Both the position numbers and the translations under genes were made by a program. Below, in pieces: positions 1 through 9,008 of a stretch of 64,000 nt of DNA. The notes under the pieces are model-generated. The model saw only the letters and a list, made by a program, of their open reading frames with translations. It had not been told where the DNA came from and searched no databases. Position 1 is the stretch's first letter, and every line of letters begins with the position of its first letter. This stretch comes from Pseudomonas sp. BN411 (lineage in GTDB: Bacteria > Pseudomonadota > Gammaproteobacteria > Pseudomonadales > Pseudomonadaceae): assembly GCF_029871235.1 (NCBI RefSeq), contig NZ_SSOM01000070.1:1-64000 (forward strand). Reading direction: 5' to 3'.

Positions 1-319
1 GCAGATGCACAGCGTCGGCCTGATCAACGCCCACTTCTGGCTGGCCACCATCGGTACCGTGCTGTACATCGCCTCCATGTGGGTGAACGGCATCACCCAG
101 GGCCTGATGTGGCGCGCAGTCAACGAAGACGGCACCCTCACCTACTCCTTCGTCGAAGCTCTGGAAGCCAGCCACCCGGGTTACCTGGTGCGCATGATCG
201 GCGGCGCCTTCTTCGTGACCGGCATGCTGCTGATGGCTTACAACACCTACCGCACCGTACGTGCTGCCAAGCCGGCTGAATACGACGCCGCTGCGCAGAT
301 CCCGCAAGGAGCTCACTAA
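1..319 (+). CDS. ccoN: Cytochrome cbb3 oxidase subunit I, C-terminal part (CcoN)
   Basis: This is the C-terminal end of the catalytic heme-copper subunit of cbb3-type cytochrome c oxidase; the gene enters from outside the window, so only about 105 residues are seen. The visible part has two hydrophobic helices ([18 protein letters not shown] and the segment around [20 protein letters not shown]) and a short basic tail, as expected for the last helices of CcoN. The heme and CuB ligands lie upstream, outside the window. The TAA stop shares bases with the ATG of ccoO (TAATG), so the two are translationally coupled. Identity rests mainly on ccoO, ccoQ and ccoP following directly. The promoter and any ANR box of this operon are not in view. 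Confidence 0.93.
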   Translation, partial: QMHSVGLINAHFWLATIGTVLYIASMWVNGITQGLMWRAVNEDGTLTYSFVEALEASHPGYLVRMIGGAFFVTGMLLMAYNTYRTVRAAKPAEYDAAAQIPQGAH

Positions 320-930
320 TGAAGCAACACGAATTAGTCGAGAAGAACATCGGCCTGCTGGCCCTGTTCATGGTGATCGCCGTGAGCATCGGTGGCCTGG
401 TGCAGATCGTGCCGCTGTTCTTCCAGGACGTGACTAACACTCCGGTCGAAGGCATGAAGCCGCGCACCGCGCTGGAACTCGAAGGCCGTGACATCTACAT
501 CCGCGAAGGCTGCGTAGGCTGCCACTCGCAGATGGTCCGTCCGTTCCGTGCCGAAACCGAACGTTACGGCCACTACTCCGTCGCCGGCGAAAGCGTCTGG
601 GACCACCCCTTCCTGTGGGGCTCCAAGCGTACCGGTCCGGACCTGGCCCGCGTTGGCGGCCGCTACTCCGACGACTGGCACCGTGCGCACCTGTACAACC
701 CGCGCAACGTAGTGCCCGAGTCGAAAATGCCGGCCTACCCGTGGCTGGTTGAGAACAAGCTCGACGGCAAGCACACCGGCGACAAGATGGAAGCTCTGCG
801 CAAGCTGGGCGTGCCCTACACCGACGAAGACATCGCCGGCGCCAAGGCAGCAGTCAAAGGCAAGACCGAGATGGATGCCGTCGTGGCATACCTGCAAGGT
901 CTGGGCACCGCTATCAAGAACAAACGGTAA
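319..930 (+). CDS. ccoO: Cytochrome cbb3 oxidase mono-heme subunit II (CcoO)
   Basis: Membrane-anchored monoheme cytochrome c that passes electrons from CcoP to the CcoN catalytic core. The 203-residue product has one N-terminal transmembrane anchor (about residues 11-33) and a CxxCH heme site, C65-V-G-C68-H69, inside the typical [14 protein letters not shown] block. The methionine axial ligand is probably one of the Met residues in the second half, for example in SKMPAYPW. Length and motif are standard for the family. It overlaps the ccoN stop by one base and is followed 6 bp later by ccoQ, so it is the second gene of one transcript. Confidence 0.98.
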   Translation: MKQHELVEKNIGLLALFMVIAVSIGGLVQIVPLFFQDVTNTPVEGMKPRTALELEGRDIYIREGCVGCHSQMVRPFRAETERYGHYSVAGESVWDHPFLWGSKRTGPDLARVGGRYSDDWHRAHLYNPRNVVPESKMPAYPWLVENKLDGKHTGDKMEALRKLGVPYTDEDIAGAKAAVKGKTEMDAVVAYLQGLGTAIKNKR

Positions 931-936
931 CGCAAG

Positions 937-1125
937 ATGGACATCGGGACTCTCCGCGGCATAGGCACCTTCATCGTTTTCGTCGCCTTCATCGGCGTCG
1001 TCCTCTGGGCCTATAGCAGCAAGCGCAAAAGCAGCTTCGATGAAGCGGCCAACCTGCCCTTCGCGGATGAGCCGCCCAAATCCTCCGAGCGCGACGAGCA
1101 AGCTTCTAGGAGTAACAAAGAATGA
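937..1125 (+). CDS. ccoQ: Cytochrome cbb3 oxidase small subunit (CcoQ)
   Basis: A 62-residue single-helix membrane protein. The helix spans roughly residues 7-27 ([21 protein letters not shown]) and is followed by a charged cytoplasmic tail rich in Lys, Glu and Asp. CcoQ proteins stabilise the assembled cbb3 complex. Position between ccoO and ccoP is diagnostic, since the sequence itself is poorly conserved. The stop overlaps the ATG of ccoP (ATGA). Confidence 0.95.
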   Translation: MDIGTLRGIGTFIVFVAFIGVVLWAYSSKRKSSFDEAANLPFADEPPKSSERDEQASRSNKE

Positions 1126-2096
1126 CTTCGTTCTGGAGTTGGTACGTAACCCTGCTCACCAGCGCTACGCTGGTGGCGCTGACCTGGCTGATCTTCGCCA
1201 CCCGCAAGGGCCAGCGTCAGGAAAGCACCGAAGAAACTGTCGGCCATGCCTTCGACGGCATCGAGGAATATGACAACCCGCTGCCCAAGTGGTGGTTCAT
1301 GCTGTTCGTCATCACCCTGATCTTCGCCGTCGGCTACCTGGTCATGTACCCGGGCATGGGCAACTGGAAGGGCATTTTCCCCGGCTACGGCGAAGTGACC
1401 GAAGGCAAGCCGTTCGCTAACGGCCAAAGCGGCTGGACCGGCGTGCACCAGTGGGAAAAGGAGATGGACAAGGCCGATAAGGAATACGGTCCGATCTTCG
1501 CCAAGTACGCTGCCATGCCGATCAAGGAAGTGGCCCAGGACCCGAAAGCCCTGAAAATGGGCGGCCGCATGTTCGCGTCCTACTGCTCCGTGTGCCACGG
1601 CTCCGACGCCAAGGGCGCCTACGGCTTCCCGAACCTGACCGACCACGACTGGCGCTGGGGTGGCGAAGCCGCCACCATCAAGACCACCATCCTGGGTGGC
1701 CGTCACGGCGTGATGCCGGCTTGGGGCGAAGTCATCGGCGACCAAGGCGTACGCGACGTTGCCGCCTTCCTGCGCGTGACCCTGCACGGTCGCGAGCTGC
1801 CGAAGGACGTGAAGGCTGATCCGGAAGCTGGCAAGGCCATCTTCGCTGCCAACTGCGTGGCTTGCCACGGTGCGGAAGCCAAGGGCACCCCGGCAATGGG
1901 TGCGCCGAACCTGACCCACCCGAACGCCTTCATCTACGGCAGCAGCTACGCTCAGCTGCAACAGACCATCCGCTACGGTCGCCAAGGCACCATGCCTGCC
2001 CAGGAGCAAGTCCTCGGCAACGACAAGGTGCACCTGCTGGCTGCCTACGTTTACAGCCTGTCGCAGAAACCTGCTGCAGAAGCTGAAGCCAAGTAA
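1122..2096 (+). CDS. ccoP: Cytochrome cbb3 oxidase di-heme subunit III (CcoP)
   Basis: Diheme cytochrome c subunit that accepts electrons from soluble cytochromes and passes them to CcoO. The 324-residue protein has two N-terminal helices (about residues 5-27 and 57-76), as in Pseudomonas and other CcoP proteins with the long N-terminus. Two CxxCH heme sites follow: C155-S-V-C158-H159 and C245-V-A-C248-H249. Met ligands are likely in GVMPAWGE and GTMPAQEQ. It overlaps ccoQ by 4 bp and ends the ccoNOQP operon, followed by a strong hairpin. Confidence 0.98.
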   Translation: MTSFWSWYVTLLTSATLVALTWLIFATRKGQRQESTEETVGHAFDGIEEYDNPLPKWWFMLFVITLIFAVGYLVMYPGMGNWKGIFPGYGEVTEGKPFANGQSGWTGVHQWEKEMDKADKEYGPIFAKYAAMPIKEVAQDPKALKMGGRMFASYCSVCHGSDAKGAYGFPNLTDHDWRWGGEAATIKTTILGGRHGVMPAWGEVIGDQGVRDVAAFLRVTLHGRELPKDVKADPEAGKAIFAANCVACHGAEAKGTPAMGAPNLTHPNAFIYGSSYAQLQQTIRYGRQGTMPAQEQVLGNDKVHLLAAYVYSLSQKPAAEAEAK

Positions 2097-2103
2097 TACC
2101 CTC

Positions 2104-2140
2104 GCCTGCCATGCGCGACGCACTGTCGCACATGGCAGGC
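2104..2140 (+). terminator. Hairpin after ccoP
   Basis: A 16-bp inverted repeat with one mismatch (GCCTGCCATG... against ...CATGGCAGGC) and a 5-nt loop lies 8 bp after the ccoP stop. There is no T-tract after it, so it may be a 3' mRNA stabiliser or a weak terminator that separates ccoNOQP from ccoGHIS rather than a classical factor-independent terminator. Confidence 0.6.
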
Positions 2141-2232
2141 CGCTATCAGGCGTACCATATATAGCGGACTAGAGAGACTCGGACCGGCAATGCACTGGTC
2201 AGAGCACCTGAAACCGCCGTGGTATGAGAACG

Positions 2233-3648
2233 ATGAGCGAACAGATTCCCGTCAAGAACGTCACCCCTCCCCCTGCCAAGGGCGGTGAATCCACCGACCT
2301 GTACGCCAGCCGCGAAAAGATCTACACCCGAGCCTTCACCGGGATCTTCCGCAACCTGCGGATGACCGGCGGCGCCTTCCTCTTCCTGCTCTATTTCGGC
2401 ACCGTCTGGCTCAACTGGAACGATCGCCAGGCTGTCTGGTGGAACCTCCCCGAGCGCAAGTTCTACATCTTCGGCGCCACCTTCTGGCCCCAGGATTTCG
2501 TACTCCTCTCCTGGCTGCTGATCATCTGCGCCTTCGGCCTGTTCTTCATTACCGTATTCGCTGGACGTGTCTGGTGCGGCTACACCTGCCCGCAGAGCGT
2601 CTGGACCTGGATCTTCATGTGGTGCGAAAAGGTCACCGAGGGTGACCGCAACCAGCGCATGAAGCTCGACAAGGCCCCCATGAGCGGCCAGAAAATCCTG
2701 CGCAAGTCCGCCAAGCACGGCCTCTGGCTGCTGATCGGCTTCGCTACCGGCATGACCTTCGTCGGCTACTTCACCCCAGTCCGCGAACTGGTTTTCGAAT
2801 TCTTCACCGGCAACGCCAGTGGCTGGGCCTACTTCTGGGTCGGATTCTTCACCCTGGCGACCTACGGCAACGCCGGCTGGCTGCGCGAGCAGGTGTGCAT
2901 CTACATGTGCCCCTACGCCCGCTTCCAGAGCGTGATGTTCGACAAGGACACCCTGATCGTCTCCTACGACCCGCGCCGCGGCGAGTCCCGTGGTCCGCGC
3001 AAGAAAGGCATCGACTACAAGGCCCAGGGCCTCGGCGACTGCATCGACTGCACCATGTGCGTCCAGGTCTGCCCCACCGGCATCGACATCCGTGACGGCC
3101 TGCAGATCGAATGCATCGGTTGCGCCGCCTGCATCGACGCCTGCGACAGCATCATGGAGAAAATGAACTACCCGAAAGGCCTGATCAGCTACACCACCGA
3201 GCACAACCTCAACGGTCAGACGACTCACCTGATGCGCCCGCGCCTGATCGGTTACGCTATCGCCCTCGTCGCCATGATCGGCCTCTTCGCTTATGCCGTG
3301 GCCATCCGTTCCCTGGTAGAACTGGACGTGATCAAGGACCGCGTGCTGTTCCGTGAAAACGAACAGGGCCGGATCGAGAACGTCTACACCCTGAAAATTA
3401 TGAACAAGTCCCAGGCGGACCAGACCTTCGTCATCGACGCTGAAGGCCTCGACGGCCTGGTCTACGAAGGCAAGCGCGAAGTGCGCGCCGACGCTGGCGA
3501 AGTGCTCTCGGTACCGGTGGAGCTGTCCATCGAGCCCGACCAGCTGCCGTCCAGCACCAACAAGATCCTCTTCCGCGTCCACAGCGCGGATGACCCGAGT
3601 ATCAAGACCGACGCCGACAGCCGCTTCATCGGCCCCAGCGTCCGCTAG
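2233..3648 (+). CDS. ccoG: Cytochrome cbb3 oxidase assembly ferredoxin-like protein (CcoG)
   Basis: Polyferredoxin-type membrane protein of the CcoG/RdxA/FixG family, reported as a cupric reductase that feeds copper to cbb3 assembly. From the chosen ATG it has 471 residues. Five or so membrane helices are followed by two 4Fe-4S clusters, CxxCxxCxxxCP starting near residue 270 and a second CxxCxxCxxxC near residue 294. A C-terminal Ig-like periplasmic domain holds the NVYTLKIMN segment. An in-frame ATG three codons upstream (2224) is possible, but the family usually starts MSEQIPV and a GAGAAC stretch sits just before 2233. First gene of ccoGHIS. Confidence 0.96.
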   Translation: MSEQIPVKNVTPPPAKGGESTDLYASREKIYTRAFTGIFRNLRMTGGAFLFLLYFGTVWLNWNDRQAVWWNLPERKFYIFGATFWPQDFVLLSWLLIICAFGLFFITVFAGRVWCGYTCPQSVWTWIFMWCEKVTEGDRNQRMKLDKAPMSGQKILRKSAKHGLWLLIGFATGMTFVGYFTPVRELVFEFFTGNASGWAYFWVGFFTLATYGNAGWLREQVCIYMCPYARFQSVMFDKDTLIVSYDPRRGESRGPRKKGIDYKAQGLGDCIDCTMCVQVCPTGIDIRDGLQIECIGCAACIDACDSIMEKMNYPKGLISYTTEHNLNGQTTHLMRPRLIGYAIALVAMIGLFAYAVAIRSLVELDVIKDRVLFRENEQGRIENVYTLKIMNKSQADQTFVIDAEGLDGLVYEGKREVRADAGEVLSVPVELSIEPDQLPSSTNKILFRVHSADDPSIKTDADSRFIGPSVR

Positions 3649-3662
3649 CAAACGGAAGACCC

Positions 3663-4160
3663 ATGCAGTCCGAAACTCCCAGCCCCTGGTACAAGCAACC
3701 CTGGCCCTGGTTCATCCTCGGTATCCTCGGCACCTCCGTGGTGCTGGGCACCACCATGCTGGTGATTGCCACCAAGAACCCGCCGAGCCTGGTCTCCGAC
3801 AACTATTACGAAGTCGGCAAGGGCATCAACACCTCGCTGGAACGCGAGAACCTCGCCAAACAGCTCGGCATGCGGGCCAGCCTGCAAGTGAATGAAGCGA
3901 ATGGCGAAGTCGACCTGGAGCTGGTGGGTGAAAGCCGCCCGCAACAACTGGTACTGAGCCTGCTCTCCCCCACCCAGCCGGAGAAGGACCGTCGCGTCGT
4001 TCTCCAGCCCCAGGCCGACGGTCGTTACCGTGGTCACCTGCAGGACCCCGTCAGCGGTCGTCGTTTCGTCGAGCTGATCGGCCAGGAACAGGGGCAGGAC
4101 TGGCGCCTGTTCGAGGAAGAAACCCTGAATCAGGGCAGTGTCCTCCGCCTCGGCGAATAA
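3663..4160 (+). CDS. ccoH: Cytochrome cbb3 oxidase assembly protein (CcoH/FixH)
   Basis: A 165-residue FixH-family protein needed for stability of the cbb3 complex. It has one N-terminal helix (about residues 13-35) preceded by the PWYKQPWPWFI block typical of the family, then the conserved SDNYYEVGKGIN segment and a periplasmic beta-rich domain. It begins 14 bp after ccoG and ends 7 bp before the chosen start of ccoI, consistent with one operon. Confidence 0.95.
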   Translation: MQSETPSPWYKQPWPWFILGILGTSVVLGTTMLVIATKNPPSLVSDNYYEVGKGINTSLERENLAKQLGMRASLQVNEANGEVDLELVGESRPQQLVLSLLSPTQPEKDRRVVLQPQADGRYRGHLQDPVSGRRFVELIGQEQGQDWRLFEEETLNQGSVLRLGE

Positions 4161-4167
4161 GCGCCTG

Positions 4168-6567
4168 ATGACTGCACCACTCCCCTGCTACCACTGTGGC
4201 CTGCCGGTTCCCGCCGGCAGTCGTTTCGAGGCCCGCGTGCTGGGTGAGACGCGGGCCATGTGCTGTCCGGGCTGCCAGGCAGTAGCCGAGGCCATCGTCG
4301 ACGGCGGCCTGGAGAACTACTACCGCCACCGCAGCGACACCGCCCCCAACCCCGACGCCCTGCCCCGCGAACTGCCTGACGAGCTGGCGCTTTACGACCG
4401 CGCCGAAGTCCAGCAGCCCTTTGTCCAGCATCAGGGCGAGCTGAGCGAAACCTGCCTGCTGATCGAAGGCATCAACTGCGCCGCCTGCGGCTGGCTGATC
4501 GAGAAACACCTGAAGACCCTGCCGGGTATTGCCGAAGCCAGCCTCAACCTGTCCAACCATCGCCTGCAAGTGCGCTGGTCCGACAGCCAGATTCCGTTGA
4601 GCCAGTTGCTCAAGGAGCTGCGCAAGATCGGTTACGCCGGCCATCCCTACAAGGCGGATGAAGCCGCCGAACGCCTGGCCAACGAAAATCGCCGCGCCAT
4701 GCGCCAGCTTGGCGTCGCCGGCCTGCTCTGGATGCAGGTGATGATGGCAGCCATGGCCACCTGGCCGGAGTTCAACATCGACCTGTCCCCCGAGCTGGAT
4801 ACCATCCTGCGCTGGGTCAGCCTGTTCCTCACCACCCCCATCGTCTTCTACTGCTGCGGGCAGTTCTTCCGGGGTGCCCTGCGCGACCTGCGCACCCGCC
4901 ACCTGACCATGGATGTCTCCGTCTCCCTGGCCATCGGCGGCGCCTACGTCGCCGGTATCTGGTCCACGGTGACCGGCGTCGGCGAGCTGTACTTCGACGC
5001 CGTCGGCATGTTCGCCCTGTTCCTGCTGGCGGGCCGCTACCTGGAACGTCGCGCTCGCGAGCGCACCGCCGCTGCCACTGCGCAACTGGTCAACCTGCTG
5101 CCAGCGTCCTGCCTGCGCCTGGACGCCAAAGGACATAGCGAACGCATCCTGCTCAGCGAGCTGAAAGTCGGCGACCGCGTCCTGGTACCGCCGGGCTCGT
5201 TGCTCCCGGCAGACGGAACGATCCTTTCCGGCCAGTCCAGCGTCGACGAATCGCTGCTCACCGGTGAATACCTGCCCCATGCTCGCGGTGAAGGCGATAC
5301 CGTCACCGCCGGCACACTCAACGTCGAAGGGCCGCTGACCATCGACGTTCAGGCCCTGGGCGACGATACCCGCCTTTCCGCCATCGTCCGCCTGCTGGAA
5401 CGCGCCCAGGCGGACAAGCCTCGGCTGGCCGAAGTAGCCGACAAAGTCGCCCAGTGGTTCCTGATCTTCATCCTTGCGGCAGCCGCCATCGTCGGCATCG
5501 CCTGGTGGGAGATCGATCCGGATCGCGCCTTCTGGGTCGTGCTTTCCCTGCTGGTGGCCACCTGTCCCTGCGCCCTCGCACTGGCCACCCCGACCGCACT
5601 CACAACCGCCACGGGGAGCTTGCACAAACTCGGCCTGCTACTGACCCGTGGCCACGTGCTGGAGGGTCTGAAGCAGATCGACACGGTGATCTTCGACAAA
5701 ACCGGCACGCTGACCGAAGGCCGCTTGACCCTGAGCGCCATCCAGCCGCTGGGTGCGCTGGATCGCGATACCTGCCTGGGGCTGGCCGCGGCCCTCGAGA
5801 ACCGTTCGGAACACCCCATCGCCCGTGCTTTCGGCCGAGCACCGCAAGCAGCCGATCTGGTGGAAAGCGTGCCCGGTCGTGGGTTGGAGGGTCGTGTTGG
5901 CGAACGACGCCTGCGTATTGGCCAACCCGGCTTCGTCGCCGAGCTCTGCGGCATGACGGCACCCGACATCCCCGGCGACCAGGGTCAGTGGTTACTGCTG
6001 GGAGATGAACAGGGGTTCCTGGCCTGGTTCGTCCTCGACGACCGTCTGCGTGACGATGCCCCCGCCCTGCTGGATGCCTGCCGCGCATGCGGCTGGAAGA
6101 TCCTGCTGCTGTCCGGCGACAGTTCGCCCATGGTGAGCGGTATCGCCCAGCAGTTGGGCATCGACGATGCGCGAGGCGGCCTGACGCCAGATGCCAAGCT
6201 GGAAGTCCTGCATCAACTCCATCAACAAGGCCACAAGGTGCTGATGCTGGGTGACGGGGTCAACGACGTGCCGGTCCTGGCTGGAGCCGACATCAGCGTC
6301 GCTATGGGCAGCGCCACCGACCTGGCCAAGACCAGCGCGGACGCCGTGCTGCTTTCCAACCGGCTCGATAGCCTGGTGCAGGCATTCGCCCTGGCTCGTC
6401 GGACGCGCCGCATCATCGTCGAGAACCTCGCCTGGGCGACCTTGTACAATGGCCTGGTGCTGCCCTTCGCCGCCCTTGGCTGGGTCACTCCCCTCTGGGC
6501 GGCCTTCGGCATGTCGGTCAGCTCGCTGCTGGTGGTGGTCAACGCCCTGCGCCTGGCCCGCACCTGA
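4168..6567 (+). CDS. ccoI: Copper-translocating P1B-type ATPase for cbb3 assembly (CcoI)
   Basis: Copper-exporting P-type ATPase supplying Cu for the CuB centre. The 799-residue product has an N-terminal Cys-rich region (C7xxC10, C32-C33xxC36), an HMA domain with C104-A-A-C107, the membrane CPC motif at residues 466-468, the phosphorylation motif DKTGT at D510, and GDGVND near residue 695. These define a complete, probably active pump. The ATG at 4168 is chosen: an upstream GTG at 4138 would overlap ccoH and add ten residues not typical of the family. ccoS follows after 27 bp. Confidence 0.96.
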   Translation: MTAPLPCYHCGLPVPAGSRFEARVLGETRAMCCPGCQAVAEAIVDGGLENYYRHRSDTAPNPDALPRELPDELALYDRAEVQQPFVQHQGELSETCLLIEGINCAACGWLIEKHLKTLPGIAEASLNLSNHRLQVRWSDSQIPLSQLLKELRKIGYAGHPYKADEAAERLANENRRAMRQLGVAGLLWMQVMMAAMATWPEFNIDLSPELDTILRWVSLFLTTPIVFYCCGQFFRGALRDLRTRHLTMDVSVSLAIGGAYVAGIWSTVTGVGELYFDAVGMFALFLLAGRYLERRARERTAAATAQLVNLLPASCLRLDAKGHSERILLSELKVGDRVLVPPGSLLPADGTILSGQSSVDESLLTGEYLPHARGEGDTVTAGTLNVEGPLTIDVQALGDDTRLSAIVRLLERAQADKPRLAEVADKVAQWFLIFILAAAAIVGIAWWEIDPDRAFWVVLSLLVATCPCALALATPTALTTATGSLHKLGLLLTRGHVLEGLKQIDTVIFDKTGTLTEGRLTLSAIQPLGALDRDTCLGLAAALENRSEHPIARAFGRAPQAADLVESVPGRGLEGRVGERRLRIGQPGFVAELCGMTAPDIPGDQGQWLLLGDEQGFLAWFVLDDRLRDDAPALLDACRACGWKILLLSGDSSPMVSGIAQQLGIDDARGGLTPDAKLEVLHQLHQQGHKVLMLGDGVNDVPVLAGADISVAMGSATDLAKTSADAVLLSNRLDSLVQAFALARRTRRIIVENLAWATLYNGLVLPFAALGWVTPLWAAFGMSVSSLLVVVNALRLART

Positions 6568-6594
6568 ACCACGACTATTCAATCGGAGTCCCTG

Positions 6595-6816
6595 ATGCCA
6601 GCGCTATACATACTGATCCCGGTCGCCATCGGCCTGGTCGGTTTCGCCATCTGGCTGTTCTTCTGGGCCGTGGACAGCGGCCAGTACGACGACCTGGACG
6701 GCCCGGCCCACAGCATCCTCTTCGATGACGAAGACCCCAAGCACCAGGCTGGTATCGCCGAAGCCGAGGGCAGCAATAAGGACAAGACGGACGAGCAGGA
6801 CAAGCCCCGTGGCTGA
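6595..6816 (+). CDS. ccoS: Cytochrome cbb3 oxidase maturation protein (CcoS)
   Basis: A 73-residue small membrane protein of the CcoS/FixS family, needed for cofactor insertion into cbb3 oxidase. It has one helix (about residues 3-25) followed by the family signature GQYDDLDGPAHSILFDDE and a charged tail. A GGAGT Shine-Dalgarno sequence lies just upstream. The end overlaps the GTG start of the next gene by 8 bp. Confidence 0.96.
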   Translation: MPALYILIPVAIGLVGFAIWLFFWAVDSGQYDDLDGPAHSILFDDEDPKHQAGIAEAEGSNKDKTDEQDKPRG

Positions 6817-7537
6817 ACTTGCTCCCCTGCTGCTCTCCGCGCTCATCCTCGGCCTGCTTGGCGGCGGCCACTGCCTGGGCATGTGCGGCGGCCTGATGGG
6901 CGCCCTCACCCTGGCCATCCCCCCGGAACAGCGCGGCCACCGTTTGCGCCTGCTGCTGGCCTACAACCTCGGCCGCATCCTCAGCTATACCATCGCCGGC
7001 CTGCTCATTGGGCTCGCCGGATGGGCCATCGCCAGCAGCCCGGCCGCCATGGCACTGCGAGTAGTGGCTGCCTTGCTGCTGATCTGCATGGGCCTCTACC
7101 TGGCCGGCTGGTGGAGCGGCCTGACCCGCATCGAAGCCCTTGGCCGTGGCCTCTGGCGCCACATCCAGCCTGCGGCGCGCAAGCTGCTGCCGGTGTCCAC
7201 CCTGCCCCGCGCACTGCTACTGGGTGGACTCTGGGGCTGGCTGCCCTGTGGCCTGGTCTACAGCACCCTGCTCTGGTCCGCCAGCCAAGGGTCGGCGACC
7301 GACAGCGCACTGCTGATGCTCGCCTTCGGCATTGGCACGCTGCCAGTTCTGATCGCCACCGGCCTGGCCGCCGAACGCCTGACCGCCCTGCTGCGCAAAC
7401 GCGGCGTGCGAATCGCCGGCGGCCTTCTGGTTATCCTCTTCGGCCTCTGGACCCTGCCCGGCCCGCACCAGACCTGGTTGATGGGACACGGCAGCCACGG
7501 CAGCTCCGCCAGCAGCGGGCACCAGCACAGCCATTGA
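6809..7537 (+). CDS. Sulfite exporter TauE/SafE-family membrane protein of the cco cluster
   Basis: A 242-residue polytopic protein, six or seven hydrophobic helices, with the hallmark GGGHCLGMCGGLMGAL near its N-terminus and the repeat-like GGLWGWLPCGLVYSTL in the second half. The C-terminus is His/Ser rich (HGSHGSSASSGHQHSH). Family members beside ccoS and hemN are thought to help copper or heme handling for cbb3 oxidases; the two Cys-containing helices and the His tail fit metal binding, which is inference. I place the start at GTG 6809 because the family begins right before the first helix and this overlaps ccoS by 8 bp; the earlier ATG would add an Arg-rich, unlikely leader. Confidence 0.88.
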   Translation: MAELAPLLLSALILGLLGGGHCLGMCGGLMGALTLAIPPEQRGHRLRLLLAYNLGRILSYTIAGLLIGLAGWAIASSPAAMALRVVAALLLICMGLYLAGWWSGLTRIEALGRGLWRHIQPAARKLLPVSTLPRALLLGGLWGWLPCGLVYSTLLWSASQGSATDSALLMLAFGIGTLPVLIATGLAAERLTALLRKRGVRIAGGLLVILFGLWTLPGPHQTWLMGHGSHGSSASSGHQHSH

Positions 7538-7543
7538 ATGGTC

Positions 7544-7557
7544 TTGATACAAATCAA
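7544..7557. promoter_or_regulatory. ANR/FNR box upstream of hemN
   Basis: The sequence TTGATACAAATCAA matches the FNR/ANR consensus TTGAT-N4-ATCAA at every defined position. It sits 62 bp upstream of the hemN ATG. The gene for ANR itself lies 2 kb downstream. This predicts low-oxygen activation of hemN. Confidence 0.92.
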
Positions 7558-7619
7558 GATCGCCCTGACGGGGGCCCCCTAGACTCCCTGGCACTGACAG
7601 CCAAACCGGGGACCCCCGC

Positions 7620-9002
7620 ATGCTCGACAACATTCGCTGGGACGCCGGCCTGATCCGCCGCTACGACACCCCAGGCCCCCGCTATACCTCCTACCCCACC
7701 GCCGTGCAGTTCAACCACAAGGTGGGCTCCTTCGACCTGCTCCATGCCCTGCGCGATAGCCGCAAGGCCCGCCGGGCACTGTCGCTGTATGTTCACGTGC
7801 CGTTCTGCGCGAACATCTGCTACTACTGCGCCTGCAACAAGGTCATCACCAAGGACCGCGGCCGCGCCCTGCCCTACCTTGAGCGCCTGGAGCGGGAGAT
7901 CGAGCTCATCGCGTGCCACCTCGATCCGCAACAAAGAGTCGAGCAACTCCATTTCGGCGGCGGCACCCCCACCTTCCTGAGCCACGATGAGCTGCGCCGG
8001 CTCATGGGCCATCTGCGCAAACACTTCAATCTGCTGGACGACGACTCCGGCGACTACGGTATCGAGATCGACCCGCGCGAAGCCGACTGGTCCACCATGG
8101 GCCTGCTCCGTGATCTGGGTTTCAACCGCGTCAGCCTCGGCGTGCAGGACCTCGACCCGGCCGTGCAGCGCGCCGTCAACCGCATGCAGAGCCTCGAAGA
8201 GACCCGCGCCATCGTCGAAGCCGCGCGCACCCTGCAATACCGTTCATTGAACCTGGACCTGATCTACGGACTGCCCAAGCAGACCCCGGACAGCTTCGCC
8301 CGCACCGTTGACGAGGTGATCGCCCTGCAGCCGGACCGACTCTCGGTGTTCAACTATGCGCACCTGCCCGAGCGCTTCCTGCCGCAACGGAGGATTCGCA
8401 GCGAGGACCTGCCCAACCCCGGACAGAAGCTGGAAATGCTCCAGCGCAGCATCGAGCAGTTGAGCGCCGCCGGTTATCGCTACATCGGCATGGACCACTT
8501 CGCCCTGCCGGACGATGAACTGGCCATCGCCCAGGAAGACGGCCGCCTGCAACGCAACTTCCAGGGCTACACCACCCACGGCCATTGCGACCTGATCGGT
8601 CTAGGGGTATCCGCCATCAGCCAGATCGGCGACCTCTACTGCCAGAACACCGTGCAGCTAAACGACTACCAGAACGCCCTGGAGCAGAACCTGCTAGCCA
8701 CCAACCGGGGGCTGATCTGCGACGAGGATGACCGCATCCGGCGTGCGGTAATCCAGCAGTTGATCTGCGAGTTCGAACTGGATTTCAGCAGCATCGAATC
8801 CCGCTTCAATATCGAATTCAGAGGCTATTTCGACGAAATCTGGCCGCAACTCCAGCAAATGCACCAGGATCGACTGATCGACCTCAGTGACGGCCGGATA
8901 GACGTACAGCCTGCCGGCCGCCTGCTGGTTCGCTCACTGTGCATGCTGTTCGACGTCCACCTCGCGGGGCAGAACCAGCAGCGGTTCTCCCGCGTCATCT
9001 GA
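7620..9002 (+). CDS. hemN: Oxygen-independent coproporphyrinogen III oxidase (HemN)
   Basis: Radical SAM enzyme that oxidatively decarboxylates coproporphyrinogen III to protoporphyrinogen IX when oxygen is scarce, supplying heme for the cbb3 oxidase. The 460-residue length is typical. The 4Fe-4S site is C63-A-N-I-C67-Y-Y-C70 in VPFCANICYYCACNK, the HemN form with a nearby fourth Cys. The GGGTPT SAM motif and the RVSLGVQD segment follow. A perfect ANR box lies upstream. Confidence 0.97.
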   Translation: MLDNIRWDAGLIRRYDTPGPRYTSYPTAVQFNHKVGSFDLLHALRDSRKARRALSLYVHVPFCANICYYCACNKVITKDRGRALPYLERLEREIELIACHLDPQQRVEQLHFGGGTPTFLSHDELRRLMGHLRKHFNLLDDDSGDYGIEIDPREADWSTMGLLRDLGFNRVSLGVQDLDPAVQRAVNRMQSLEETRAIVEAARTLQYRSLNLDLIYGLPKQTPDSFARTVDEVIALQPDRLSVFNYAHLPERFLPQRRIRSEDLPNPGQKLEMLQRSIEQLSAAGYRYIGMDHFALPDDELAIAQEDGRLQRNFQGYTTHGHCDLIGLGVSAISQIGDLYCQNTVQLNDYQNALEQNLLATNRGLICDEDDRIRRAVIQQLICEFELDFSSIESRFNIEFRGYFDEIWPQLQQMHQDRLIDLSDGRIDVQPAGRLLVRSLCMLFDVHLAGQNQQRFSRVI

Positions 9003-9008
9003 TCCGCC

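Noticed and set aside
2146-3651. A 501-residue ORF antisense to ccoG
   Set aside because: Shadow frame; ccoG has conserved ferredoxin motifs and operon context.
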